From: Endozoicomonas sp. 8E
GTDB lineage: Bacteria; Pseudomonadota; Gammaproteobacteria; Pseudomonadales; Endozoicomonadaceae
Assembly: GCF_032883915.1 (NCBI RefSeq)
Contig: NZ_CP120717.1
Span: 7,313,918-7,377,917 of the forward strand
Direction: 5' to 3'
DNA: 64,000 nucleotides
This document shows, in pieces, positions 1 to 7,531 of the stretch. Under the pieces are notes generated by a model. That model did no database searches. It was not told where the DNA came from and was given only the letters and a program-made list of their open reading frames with translations. How positions within the stretch are numbered: the first letter of the stretch is position 1; the number at the start of each line of letters is the position of its first letter. The translations under genes were made by a program, and so were the position numbers.

Positions 1-408
1 ATAACCCATCAGTGAGGCCAGCGTCAGCCAGGCGGTCAAAGGATTGACCAGAAACACCAGAATCCCTATGCCCAGCACACCCAGGGTAAAAGCAAACAAC
101 AAGGCCTGAATGGGCTCAACACGCCCTGTGGCTACCGGTCTCTTGTGGGTTCTGGCCATAACCGCATCAATCTGTCGATCGACCACATGATTGATCACTG
201 CAGCGGAAGCGGCCGAGAGAGCAATGCCCAGATTACCAAACAGCAGAACATCCAGAGGCACCATGCCCGGCGTTGCCAGGCACATACCAATCACCACCGT
301 CAGAACCATCAGGGCGACCACCTTGGGTTTGGTCAGCTCAAGATAATCACGCCAGTGAACGGATTCCTGCAGAGATGCGCTACCGTTCTTTTCAATGACC
401 TTACTCAT
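1..408 (-). CDS. cyoE: Protoheme IX farnesyltransferase (heme O synthase), 3' end outside window
   Basis: Membrane prenyltransferase that adds a farnesyl group to heme B, giving heme O, the substrate of the heme A synthase encoded just upstream. Reading the minus strand from an ATG at 408 gives a hydrophobic protein with the UbiA-family substrate motif NHVVDRQID followed by MARTHKRP, which carries the Mg-prenyl-diphosphate-binding aspartates. The ATG overlaps the ctaA stop as ATGA, so the two are translationally coupled. Only about 136 residues lie in the window; the C-terminal half is beyond base 1. It ends the oxidase assembly run SURF1, SCO-like, ctaA, cyoE. Assignment to heme O synthase rather than another UbiA enzyme rests on the motif and this context. 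Confidence 0.93.
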   Translation of the reverse strand, partial: MSKVIEKNGSASLQESVHWRDYLELTKPKVVALMVLTVVIGMCLATPGMVPLDVLLFGNLGIALSAASAAVINHVVDRQIDAVMARTHKRPVATGRVEPIQALLFAFTLGVLGIGILVFLVNPLTAWLTLASLMGY

Positions 409-1490
409 GATTGAACCTCACTGAATCCTTCAGATATGTTCATACGGAAGTTGAGAGCCACCAGTGTCAACAGCAAAACAGCACCTCCCAGATTATGGGC
501 CACCGCCACTGAAAGTGGCAGGCTGCCCAGGATGTTACTGATCCCCAAAATGACCTGCACCAGCAGAGCCAGCAGCATCAAAGAGGCCAGCACTCTCAGG
601 CTGTTTCGGTTATTAGACAACTGTGTATTACTATATCGAAGTACCTGCACAAAAAGGAACAGCAGAAACACCGTAGTCACCAGTGCCCCTAATCGGTGTA
701 AAAGATGTATAGCAGTCCGGGATTCAGAGTCCATTTTTCCACCCAGATAATTCGGACCAATAGACTGGCTGACATTCAAACCGTCGGCAAAATCAGCCTC
801 AGGCAGCCATTGCCCCTGACACATGGGAAAATCTGGACAGGCCAGGGCAGCGTAGTTGGAGCTGGTCCAGCCTCCCAGTGTGATCTGTAAAATCAACACC
901 AATAGTCCGACAGCGGCTAGCCCTCGCAGCCGATCTCTTTGGTCAGAAGAGGGGAGTTTTGGCCAAACCAATCCGGATAAACGAAGGGTCAGTAAAAACA
1001 ACAAACTGAAGGTAGCAAAGCCGCCCAGAAGATGAGCGGTCACCACCTGGGGCCAGAGCTTTAATGTCACAGTCCACATGCCAAAGGCCGCCTGCAGAAT
1101 AATCAGCCCCAGAATAAATAAAGGCAGCTTCACTGGCTGTCCCGGCTCTTTCCGGTTCCGGACGGCCTGAATAGCGATCATTAGAACCAGCAGCAGTAGG
1201 GAGCCCGCGACATATCGATGCACCATTTCAGCCCAGCCTTTGTCGACCTCTACCGGGGCATGGGGAAAGAGTGTTTCCGCTATGGCTATTTCCTGCGCTG
1301 TTTCAGGTACTGTCAGGAAGCCGTAGCAGCCTGGCCAGTCAGGACAACCCAGTCCTGCATGAACCAGTCGTGTATAAGCCCCTAACCCGACAACCACAGC
1401 GGCCAGCAAGGTTGCAAACAGGGAGAGATAAAAACCCGTTCTCTGTCGCTTTGTCTGGCTTCTTGTTTTTGTAATAGACGCTGTTGTCAT
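405..1490 (-). CDS. ctaA: Heme A synthase (COX15/CtaA family)
   Basis: Integral membrane enzyme that oxidises the C8 methyl of heme O to a formyl group, giving heme A for the aa3-type oxidase encoded nearby. The 361-residue product has about eight hydrophobic segments. Family hallmarks visible are GLGAYTRLVHAGLGCPDWPGCYG near residues 36-58 (a cysteine pair in the first periplasmic loop), histidines in EMVHRY and TAHLL, and a second half that repeats the pattern (LGGWTSSN, ACPDFPMCQG, HLLHRLGA, VAHNLGG). Length is normal. It lies 17 bp after the SCO-like gene and overlaps cyoE by 4 bp, so it belongs to one assembly operon. Confidence 0.93.
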   Translation of the reverse strand: MTTASITKTRSQTKRQRTGFYLSLFATLLAAVVVGLGAYTRLVHAGLGCPDWPGCYGFLTVPETAQEIAIAETLFPHAPVEVDKGWAEMVHRYVAGSLLLLVLMIAIQAVRNRKEPGQPVKLPLFILGLIILQAAFGMWTVTLKLWPQVVTAHLLGGFATFSLLFLLTLRLSGLVWPKLPSSDQRDRLRGLAAVGLLVLILQITLGGWTSSNYAALACPDFPMCQGQWLPEADFADGLNVSQSIGPNYLGGKMDSESRTAIHLLHRLGALVTTVFLLFLFVQVLRYSNTQLSNNRNSLRVLASLMLLALLVQVILGISNILGSLPLSVAVAHNLGGAVLLLTLVALNFRMNISEGFSEVQS

Positions 1491-1507
1491 AGAACACCTT
1501 TTTAATA

Positions 1508-2113
1508 TCAGCCGATGTTTGATGCTTTAAGCAACTTCCTTAAGTCTTTTAATAAATCTCCACCGTACTGCCCCGGCTGATACTTCATCATGATATTCCC
1601 CAGTGGGTCGACGATGTAAAAGCCATTGGTTGGCCATTCTCTTTTTTCACCCGGGTTTTTACCCAGAGCGTTCAACACCGATTCTTTACGACTGCCTAAC
1701 CAGATCAGATCAGGGTGTTCGCTGAGTAAAGGCTTATTCAATTCAGGATTGGATGAGGAGGAAATAAAAAGCCGAACGACCCGGTCACTGTCTCTACCTA
1801 GCGCCAGATGCGCCTGACGGGTTTGATAGAGCGTCTCCTGACAAGCCTGATCGGAGCAGCTCTCGTCACCAAATACCAGAATCCCCCAGTGTCCCTCCAG
1901 CCCCTGCAGATCAAACATTTCGTTGTTTTTCTCAAGCATCATGCTCTGGAAGCTGGCAGGGGGCAACAACAGTTCACCTTTGTTCGTACGACCATCCGGC
2001 ACAAACTGTGTTCCAAAGAAATAAAAGTACCAGGCCAAACCCATTGCCAGAGATGGCATGAGAATAACCAGAGCCAGTTGCCAGCGACTTTTTGCATTCT
2101 TTACTCTTTTCAT
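1508..2113 (-). CDS. SCO-like membrane-anchored thioredoxin-fold protein, probable oxidase assembly factor
   Basis: A 201-residue protein with one N-terminal membrane helix (about residues 12-33) and a periplasmic domain that looks like the SCO1/SenC thioredoxin fold: a PPASF start, GHWGILVFGDESCSDQACQ, then GFYIVDPLGNIMMKYQPG, matching the strand that usually reads VDPxGxxxxxY. True SCO proteins have a CxxxC copper motif; here the spacing is CSDQAC (four residues between cysteines), so copper binding is not assured. Its place between SURF1/kinase genes and ctaA suggests a role in cytochrome oxidase biogenesis. Similar unnamed proteins occur at this position in pseudomonads. The fold is inferred and the function is uncertain. 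Confidence 0.7.
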   Translation of the reverse strand: MKRVKNAKSRWQLALVILMPSLAMGLAWYFYFFGTQFVPDGRTNKGELLLPPASFQSMMLEKNNEMFDLQGLEGHWGILVFGDESCSDQACQETLYQTRQAHLALGRDSDRVVRLFISSSSNPELNKPLLSEHPDLIWLGSRKESVLNALGKNPGEKREWPTNGFYIVDPLGNIMMKYQPGQYGGDLLKDLRKLLKASNIG

Positions 2114-2161
2114 TCTTATAATACCCGGTTGATTAGATAGTCACATATCCACACTCAAAAT

Positions 2162-3349
2162 TTAAAAGGAATCCGGATCATCCCTGGCTTCGTCAAGGTC
2201 CATAAGGGTATAACCGAGTTCTCCATATTCGGGAGGTCTCATAAACCGGAACGCTGACGACAACCAGGTTATTTGTGCCGGCGTTTGCAGTGCAATATCA
2301 CCATCGACCTGAATAGACAGCGGTGTCTCATCCTGATGTTGAATGCCCAATTGAGTAAAAACAAGCTCCCGTTGACCTGACCAATTGCGTAATTTCTGCA
2401 TATTCGTCCGAGTCAGACCTGACCAATTGAGTAATCTCTCCATAGTCATCTGAATAAGTGTCCAAATGGGATGCGTCCTCTGAAGACTGTAGAGCAGCTT
2501 TCCCCGCGTACAGATCGGGAGCATATAATTAAAAAGGGCAATTCCTCCTCCGAACGTTGGCCCTGTACTTGCGGCCAGAAAATTCAATGGAATATTGAAC
2601 CTGCCATTATCAGTAGTGCACCTGACTATGGGTGTATTCCATCTCATAGCTGAACTCATGGCTAACATTGCAGAGGCCATACTTCTGGGTGAATATCTGA
2701 GCAGTCGGCTTGGTCGCTCACCACTGTCGTGATCGTTTTTCTTTTTTGTCATCTGAGTCGTCAAACCCAGGTCAAACTCGCTCACTGCCAGAACCGTTTT
2801 CTTCTCGCAGCTACCTGTTTCACAACCTTCAATTTTGTAGGCACCAAAGGGCATAGAGGCGCCATAAACCAGAGTCCGAAGGGCATGCCTCGGGTTCCTC
2901 AATCTGAGTGTTCTTGCTATGTCGTTGCCCTTACCCGCCGGTATAACACCAATAACAACTTGTGGTTGACGTTCAAGACCCTGAACCACCTCATGGACAG
3001 TGCCATCGCCACCAACAGCAACAATCAATAACTGATCTTCCTGATCATGTTGCCCCTGCTGCCAGTCAAGATATGCCTCCATTGCCAGTTCCGTTGCATG
3101 ACCCGCATGCTCTGTAAAAAAAACGTTATATGTCGCTTGTAGCGCAGCTGCAGCCTGGTCTTCTGAGCCAACTGCCGTGTAGTGCTGGCTGACCGCTTCT
3201 TCAATTCTGTCCCAGACCCTCCAACCTTTACCATTATTACTGGCAGGATTGACGATAAAGCAGGCGTGACGAATCGTTGCAAATCCGTTTACAGGAATAA
3301 GAAACACAAAAAGCAGCAGGACATATAAATAAAAAACTCGACTATTCAC
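2162..3349 (-). CDS. Diacylglycerol-kinase-like lipid kinase with N-terminal signal sequence (paralogue 1)
   Basis: A 395-residue protein with the DAGK catalytic domain (the family of DgkB, YegS and ceramide/sphingosine kinases), which transfers phosphate from ATP to a lipid hydroxyl. Seen: HACFIVNPASNNGKG at about residue 28, the nucleotide-binding GGDGTVHEV at 113-121, and PAGKGNDIARTL at 138-149. In most members the last reads GTGND; here the Thr is Lys, so activity may be altered. Residues 1-24 form a hydrophobic signal-like segment ending NGFA, unusual for this normally cytosolic family. A cysteine pair (GCETGSC) could form a disulfide after export. The start is GTG at 3349, where the paralogue also starts. 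It is a tandem duplicate of the next gene and the last of the array. Confidence 0.85.
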   Translation of the reverse strand: MNSRVFYLYVLLLFVFLIPVNGFATIRHACFIVNPASNNGKGWRVWDRIEEAVSQHYTAVGSEDQAAAALQATYNVFFTEHAGHATELAMEAYLDWQQGQHDQEDQLLIVAVGGDGTVHEVVQGLERQPQVVIGVIPAGKGNDIARTLRLRNPRHALRTLVYGASMPFGAYKIEGCETGSCEKKTVLAVSEFDLGLTTQMTKKKNDHDSGERPSRLLRYSPRSMASAMLAMSSAMRWNTPIVRCTTDNGRFNIPLNFLAASTGPTFGGGIALFNYMLPICTRGKLLYSLQRTHPIWTLIQMTMERLLNWSGLTRTNMQKLRNWSGQRELVFTQLGIQHQDETPLSIQVDGDIALQTPAQITWLSSAFRFMRPPEYGELGYTLMDLDEARDDPDSF

Positions 3350-3352
3350 AGT

Positions 3353-3486
3353 AAACCATCCTCTTTTCTGTCAGTCACGGGTAACTGTCTTTGCTGGCTT
3401 TGATCCGGGCCTGGCGGTGGCAATTGCCACAGATACAGACCCAGCCATTAAAAACCATTGGATAGCGTAGCTGAGGTTTTTCTGAG
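3353..3486 (-). repeat. Decayed duplicate of the SURF1 gene 3' end (copy A)
   Basis: The spacer between the two kinase genes is recognisably the last ~140 bp of the SURF1 gene. For example the plus-strand text GATAGCGTAGCTGAGG followed by TTTTTCTGAGA matches the SURF1 text ATAGCGTAGCCGAGA followed by TGTTTCTGAGA near 5006-5028, and the GGCTTTGATCCGGGCCTG stretch matches GGCTTTGACCCAAGCCTG near 4926. Reading frame is lost. It shows that the duplication unit that created the two kinases included the SURF1 tail. Confidence 0.8.
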
Positions 3487-3514
3487 AAATAGTCTTATAA
3501 GTACTTAGCCCTAT

Positions 3515-4672
3515 TTAACGTTTAAAAAATTCAAGAGAAATCAGCTCTTCTTCACGACGCATTGCTTCATAACCGAAATCGCCGGGTTCAGGGGGTCTCA
3601 TAAACTGGAATACTTCTGGCATCCAGGTTACTTGTGCCGGGGTTTGCAGCAAAATATCACCGTCAACCTGAATATTCTGAGGTGCCTGACTGTGGTGCCC
3701 AATGTCCATTTGAGTAAACCGGGCCTGTTGCAGACCTGATCGATTGAATAATCTCTGCATGGTCATCTGAAAAAGTGTCGAAATCGGGTGAGCCCTCCGC
3801 AGACTGTAGAGCAACTGTCCCTGATCACTGTTCGGACGCATACCATTAAAAAGTCTGACTCCACCTCCAATCGTTGGCCCTGTTCCCGCTGCCAGAAGAT
3901 TCAGGGGGATATTGAAGCTGCTTCCGCGATCAATACTGCAGTTGACTGTGGGTGTACGCCAACTCATTGCTGAACTGAGGGCTGACATTGTATAGACCAT
4001 TTTTCTGGGAGAGCATCTCAGCAGTCGGCTTGGTCGCTCGCCACTGTCGTGTTCGTTTTTCTTTTTTGTCGCCTGAGCCGTCACACCCAGATCAAACTCG
4101 TCCACTGCCAAAACCGTTTTCTTCTCGCAAGTTCCTCTTTGACAACCTTCAATTTTGTAGGCACCAAAGGGGGTAGGTCTTCCATAAACCAGACTCCGAA
4201 GAGCATGCATGGGATTACCCAAACGAAGTGTTCTTGCGATATCGTTCCCCGTACCCGCCGGTATAACCCCTATAACGACTTGCTGCTGATGATTTTCTAA
4301 ACCTTGTACCACCTCATGGACAGTGCCATCTCCGCCAACGGCAACAATTAATAACTGATCTCCATGAGCGTGTTGCCCTTGCTGCCAGTTCTGGTATGCT
4401 CGATGTGCCAGTTCCGTTGCATGATCAGGATGCTCCGTCAAAAACACTTCATATGTCGGCCCTACCAGAGCAGCAGCCTGATCTACAGAGCCCCTTGCTA
4501 CATAGTACTCGTCGAGGGCTCCCTCGATACTGTCCCAGACTCTTTCGCACTGGCCATTATTACTGGTGGGATTAACGATAAAACAGACGTGGCGAATTAC
4601 CGCAAATCCATTTTCCGGAATAAGAAATATAAAAAACAGCAGGCCGTATAAACAAAAAATTCTGCTAATCAC
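3515..4672 (-). CDS. Diacylglycerol-kinase-like lipid kinase with N-terminal signal sequence (paralogue 2)
   Basis: A 385-residue DAGK-family protein, clearly paralogous to the downstream gene over its whole length. Seen: FIVNPTSNNG at 31-40, GGDGTVHEV at 113-121, and the intact family motif PAGTGNDIARTL at 138-149, so this copy keeps the standard phosphate-binding residues. Residues 1-24 are a signal-like hydrophobic stretch ending NGFA. The cysteine pair GCQRGTC is conserved with the paralogue although the residues between differ. The start is GTG at 4672, which corresponds to the last Val codon of the SURF1 tail in the duplicated unit. Known relatives phosphorylate diacylglycerol or sphingoid lipids; the substrate here cannot be read from sequence. 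Export would place it away from bacterial ATP, so delivery into a host cell is a possibility. Confidence 0.86.
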   Translation of the reverse strand: MISRIFCLYGLLFFIFLIPENGFAVIRHVCFIVNPTSNNGQCERVWDSIEGALDEYYVARGSVDQAAALVGPTYEVFLTEHPDHATELAHRAYQNWQQGQHAHGDQLLIVAVGGDGTVHEVVQGLENHQQQVVIGVIPAGTGNDIARTLRLGNPMHALRSLVYGRPTPFGAYKIEGCQRGTCEKKTVLAVDEFDLGVTAQATKKKNEHDSGERPSRLLRCSPRKMVYTMSALSSAMSWRTPTVNCSIDRGSSFNIPLNLLAAGTGPTIGGGVRLFNGMRPNSDQGQLLYSLRRAHPISTLFQMTMQRLFNRSGLQQARFTQMDIGHHSQAPQNIQVDGDILLQTPAQVTWMPEVFQFMRPPEPGDFGYEAMRREEELISLEFFKR

Positions 4673-4693
4673 AGTAAATCACCCCCTTATGCC

Positions 4694-4867
4694 TCAGCAG
4701 CGGATAACTGTTTTAGTTACTTTTATTGGCTTTGATCCAAGCTTGGCGATCGCAACTGCCAGAAGTAAAGACCCAGCATTAAAAACCAGTGAATAGCTTA
4801 GCCGATGTTTTTCCAGAGTAAGAAATATAAAAAACAGCAGGCCATATAAATAAAAAGTTCTGCTCAT
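4694..4867 (-). pseudogene. Chimeric remnant: kinase signal-peptide start fused to decayed SURF1 tail (copy B)
   Basis: Immediately after SURF1, overlapping its stop as TGATG, is a 57-codon open frame. Its first 18 codons (MSRTFYLYGLLFFIFLTL) are the signal-sequence start of the kinase genes. It then switches at an AAACATCGGCTA-type stretch into a shifted frame of the SURF1 3' end (compare SURF1 KHLGYAIQWF). It therefore marks the junction of an old tandem duplication and is probably not a functional gene. A short hydrophobic peptide could still be made because it would couple to SURF1 translation. Confidence 0.75.
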
Positions 4868-5649
4868 CACACTGAATCATCCTCTTTTGCCTCAGCCGCG
4901 GAGACCTCTTTATGGTGCTTTTGTTGGCTTTGACCCAAGCCTGAAGATAGCATCTGCCAGAGATAGAGACCGAGCAGGACCAGAGCCATCAGGAACCACT
5001 GAATAGCGTAGCCGAGATGTTTCTGAGAGGTGGTTTTCATTGTCAGGGGGCGTATCAGATAAGCGCCGGGCTGATTCTGTTCCAGCTTCAGAATATACAG
5101 AGGAAGCCTCTGCCCCAATGCTTCCCCCATTCGGTCAAAGTGGATGGCCTGAATCCGTTTGGGCCAGTCTTCATGCCAGATATCTTCACCCAGCGTGAAC
5201 GGATTCCCCAATAACCGATACAGTTTGCCCGTTAACTCAAGTTCTCCATGAGGAGTCTTGATTTCCGGCAAACTGTCTCTGGATTGAGCAGGTATCCAGC
5301 CTCTGTTGACCAACAGATACTGACCGTCATTGGCCAGAAAAGGCATGATCAGGTCGTAACCGACTCGACCTTCGTGAATCTGGTTATCGAGAAAAAAAGC
5401 CCGATCGGAAAGAAAACGACCACGTACACTTATCGGCAGATACATGGCATCAGAGTAACGACTGATATCAGAGAGGCTGAGTGCTGGCATGCTCTGTCGT
5501 TCTGCCAGGGTCTGCTCAAGCTCAAGCTTCTCCTGGTATCGTGACATCTGCCAGAACCCCAGTTTTACTAGCAGGGGCAAAAGCAGCACTACTAAAAGCG
5601 ACAACTTTACGCGATAGCTCTTGAGGGATCGATAGCTATACTTCAACAT
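4867..5649 (-). CDS. SURF1-family cytochrome oxidase assembly protein
   Basis: SURF1/Shy1 proteins are inner-membrane factors that help place heme A in oxidase subunit I. The product has the standard two-helix plan: an N-terminal membrane segment LLVVLLLPLLVKLGFWQ then RYQEKLELEQTL, a periplasmic domain with VRGRF, FFLDNQ, GYDLIMPF and LLVNRGWIP, and a C-terminal helix GYAIQWFLMALVLLGLYLW. These match family landmarks in order and spacing. I use the ATG at 5649 (about 260 residues); an in-frame TTG at 5664 adds five residues. The stop overlaps the chimeric kinase remnant. It sits in the cox assembly run and faces the small DUF2909-like gene. Confidence 0.9.
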   Translation of the reverse strand: MLKYSYRSLKSYRVKLSLLVVLLLPLLVKLGFWQMSRYQEKLELEQTLAERQSMPALSLSDISRYSDAMYLPISVRGRFLSDRAFFLDNQIHEGRVGYDLIMPFLANDGQYLLVNRGWIPAQSRDSLPEIKTPHGELELTGKLYRLLGNPFTLGEDIWHEDWPKRIQAIHFDRMGEALGQRLPLYILKLEQNQPGAYLIRPLTMKTTSQKHLGYAIQWFLMALVLLGLYLWQMLSSGLGQSQQKHHKEVSAAEAKEDDSV

Positions 5650-5788
5650 CGGGTGATCTACCAAACTCCGCTGTTATTCTGACTTGGATACCTATAACGT
5701 AAGAAAAAACATGTACGACACAAATTGATTTAAAAATCTGTCAAGCAAACTGTTTTTCATCAACTCAGGCATCAGCAGGGAGTGTTAT

Positions 5789-6004
5789 ATGTGGTTAAAA
5801 ATTATTATTGTTGTTCTTTTTCTTGCCGTAGTCTTCTGTCTGGGCAGAGGCATGTACTTTCTGCTTAAAGGTAATGGCGGTTCCGCCAAACTGCTGAATT
5901 CGCTCACCGCCCGGGTTGGCCTGACCGCCCTGATCATGTTGATCATTGTGGTGGCCTGGCTGTTTGGAGATGTTCACAGTAACGCTCCCTGGCTGTACCG
6001 CTAA
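5789..6004 (+). CDS. Small twin-transmembrane protein (DUF2909-like)
   Basis: A 71-residue protein with two hydrophobic helices (about residues 3-27 and 44-64) joined by a short loop rich in small polar residues (KGNGGSAKLLNSLTARVG). The pattern, and the position between SURF1 and coxC on the opposite strand, match the DUF2909 family seen beside cox genes in pseudomonads. A good ribosome site (AGGGAG, 8 bp before ATG) supports translation. No molecular function is known; a structural or assembly role at the oxidase is a guess from context. Confidence 0.75.
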   Translation: MWLKIIIVVLFLAVVFCLGRGMYFLLKGNGGSAKLLNSLTARVGLTALIMLIIVVAWLFGDVHSNAPWLYR

Positions 6005-6054
6005 ACGACCAAAATCGTTAACCTCCACCTCCTCCCGGAAATGTCGGGCTCTCC

Positions 6055-6951
6055 TCATATCAGATAGACAAAGATAAACAGACCGAGCCAGACCACATCA
6101 ACAAAGTGCCAATACCAGCTGGATGCCTCAAAAGCAAAATGGTTATCCGGCTCAAAATGCCCTTTATAGATACGAATCAGCATGATCAGCAACATTATGG
6201 CACCCAGGGTGACATGTGCCCCGTGAAAACCCGTCAAAATAAAGAACGTTGAGCCATAGATACCCGCGCTCAGGGTTAACCCAAGCTCATTGTAGGCTTC
6301 AGCGTATTCTTCAGCCTGAAAGTAAAGGAAAGTAAAACCCAGAATCAGGGTGAGAATCATCCATACCTTCACCTTGGTTCTCTCCGCCTTTCTGAGGGCA
6401 TGGTGTGCAATCGTCAGGGTAATACTGGAAGCGACCAGTAACAGGGTGTTCAGCAGAGGAAGATGGAATGGATCGATGACCCCACGGGCTCCCGGGAATG
6501 TTTCATTATCCGGGTTGGTCATCAGCGGCCAGTCCGCCTCAAACTCTGGCCAGAGGTGTTCATGGGTGGAAGCACCGTCTCCCTCGCCGGCCAGCCAGGG
6601 AACGGCAAAGTAACGGATATAAAAGAGCGTTCCGAAGAAAGCCGCAAAGAACATGACTTCGGAGAAGATAAACCAGCCCATACTCCAACGGAAGCTGCGG
6701 TCCATCTGGTCACTGTAAAGACCTTTGCGGGACTCTTCGATGACATTACTGAACCAGCCAAAGATCATGTAGGCCATGATCAGGGAGCCGCCGAAAAACA
6801 CATAATGTGCAAACGAATCTTTTACCCCTGCAGACATGTCGTTCATCATCATGCCTGCACCCAACAGCATGGTAAAAAGACCTATCGACGCAATGATTGG
6901 CCACTTGCTCTGGGCCGGAACATAATAGGTACCTTCACCTTCTTGAGCCAT
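6055..6951 (-). CDS. coxC: Cytochrome c oxidase subunit III
   Basis: Seven-helix core subunit of the aa3/caa3 oxidase in the inner membrane; it stabilises subunit I and its proton uptake. The 298-residue product shows FRWSMGWFIFSEVMFFAAFFG, with the conserved glutamate of the family, IDPFHLPLLNTLLLVASS, a long H-rich interhelix segment (TIAHHALRKAERTK), FHGAHVTLG and the C-terminal WYWHFVDVVWLGLF. Length and order are normal. It lies 10 bp downstream of ctaG in the coxB-coxA-ctaG-coxC operon and converges on the DUF2909-like gene. Confidence 0.97.
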   Translation of the reverse strand: MAQEGEGTYYVPAQSKWPIIASIGLFTMLLGAGMMMNDMSAGVKDSFAHYVFFGGSLIMAYMIFGWFSNVIEESRKGLYSDQMDRSFRWSMGWFIFSEVMFFAAFFGTLFYIRYFAVPWLAGEGDGASTHEHLWPEFEADWPLMTNPDNETFPGARGVIDPFHLPLLNTLLLVASSITLTIAHHALRKAERTKVKVWMILTLILGFTFLYFQAEEYAEAYNELGLTLSAGIYGSTFFILTGFHGAHVTLGAIMLLIMLIRIYKGHFEPDNHFAFEASSWYWHFVDVVWLGLFIFVYLI

Positions 6952-6961
6952 CAGAATCTCC

Positions 6962-7531
6962 TCAGGACGGCAGTGTCCTCTCTCCCATTGTCGTCACATC
7001 AAACAAGGTGTACGACAACGTTAGTTTGGTGATATGCCGGGGTAATGCCTGATCCACAATAATTCTAAGCGGCATGATTTTTTCTTCGCCTGCTTCCAAA
7101 GTCTGAGTGGTGAAGCAGAAACACTCTACCTTATGCAGATAGTTGGTAGCCTGAAACGGTGAAACACTGGGGATGGCCTGACCGATCATTCGTTCGCCGG
7201 TTGGGTTGCGGGCAAAAAACTCCAGCTCTCCCACCTGTCCGGGATGAACCACCACTTCTGTGACACTGGGCTTGAAGTCCCAGCTCATCTCAGCATTGTT
7301 GGTTGCCACAAACTGCACTTTCACCTTCCGGCTGGTATCCACCTTCGCCGTTTCGGCATTGTAGCGGTAGGGATTCGGATCGGTTTTACCGTTGAGTCCT
7401 GTTACCTTACAAAACACGTCGTATAAGGGAACCATGGCAAAGCCGAAACCAAACATACCACCAGCCATCAAGCCAGTTTTGATGACAGTTCTCCGCGACA
7501 GGTCGGCCGGGGCATCATCCTTCTCACTCAT
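6962..7531 (-). CDS. ctaG: Cytochrome c oxidase assembly protein CtaG/Cox11
   Basis: Copper chaperone that delivers Cu(I) to the CuB site of subunit I; anchored by one N-terminal helix with a periplasmic domain. The 189-residue product has the anchor TGLMAGGMFGFGFAMVPLYDVFCKVTG and the copper motif CFCFTTQ near residue 136, followed by GEEKIMPLRIIVDQALP. Conserved YRYNAETA and the immunoglobulin-like strands typical of Cox11 are present. Its ATG overlaps the coxA stop (TAATG), so it is coupled to the subunit it serves. Confidence 0.96.
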   Translation of the reverse strand: MSEKDDAPADLSRRTVIKTGLMAGGMFGFGFAMVPLYDVFCKVTGLNGKTDPNPYRYNAETAKVDTSRKVKVQFVATNNAEMSWDFKPSVTEVVVHPGQVGELEFFARNPTGERMIGQAIPSVSPFQATNYLHKVECFCFTTQTLEAGEEKIMPLRIIVDQALPRHITKLTLSYTLFDVTTMGERTLPS

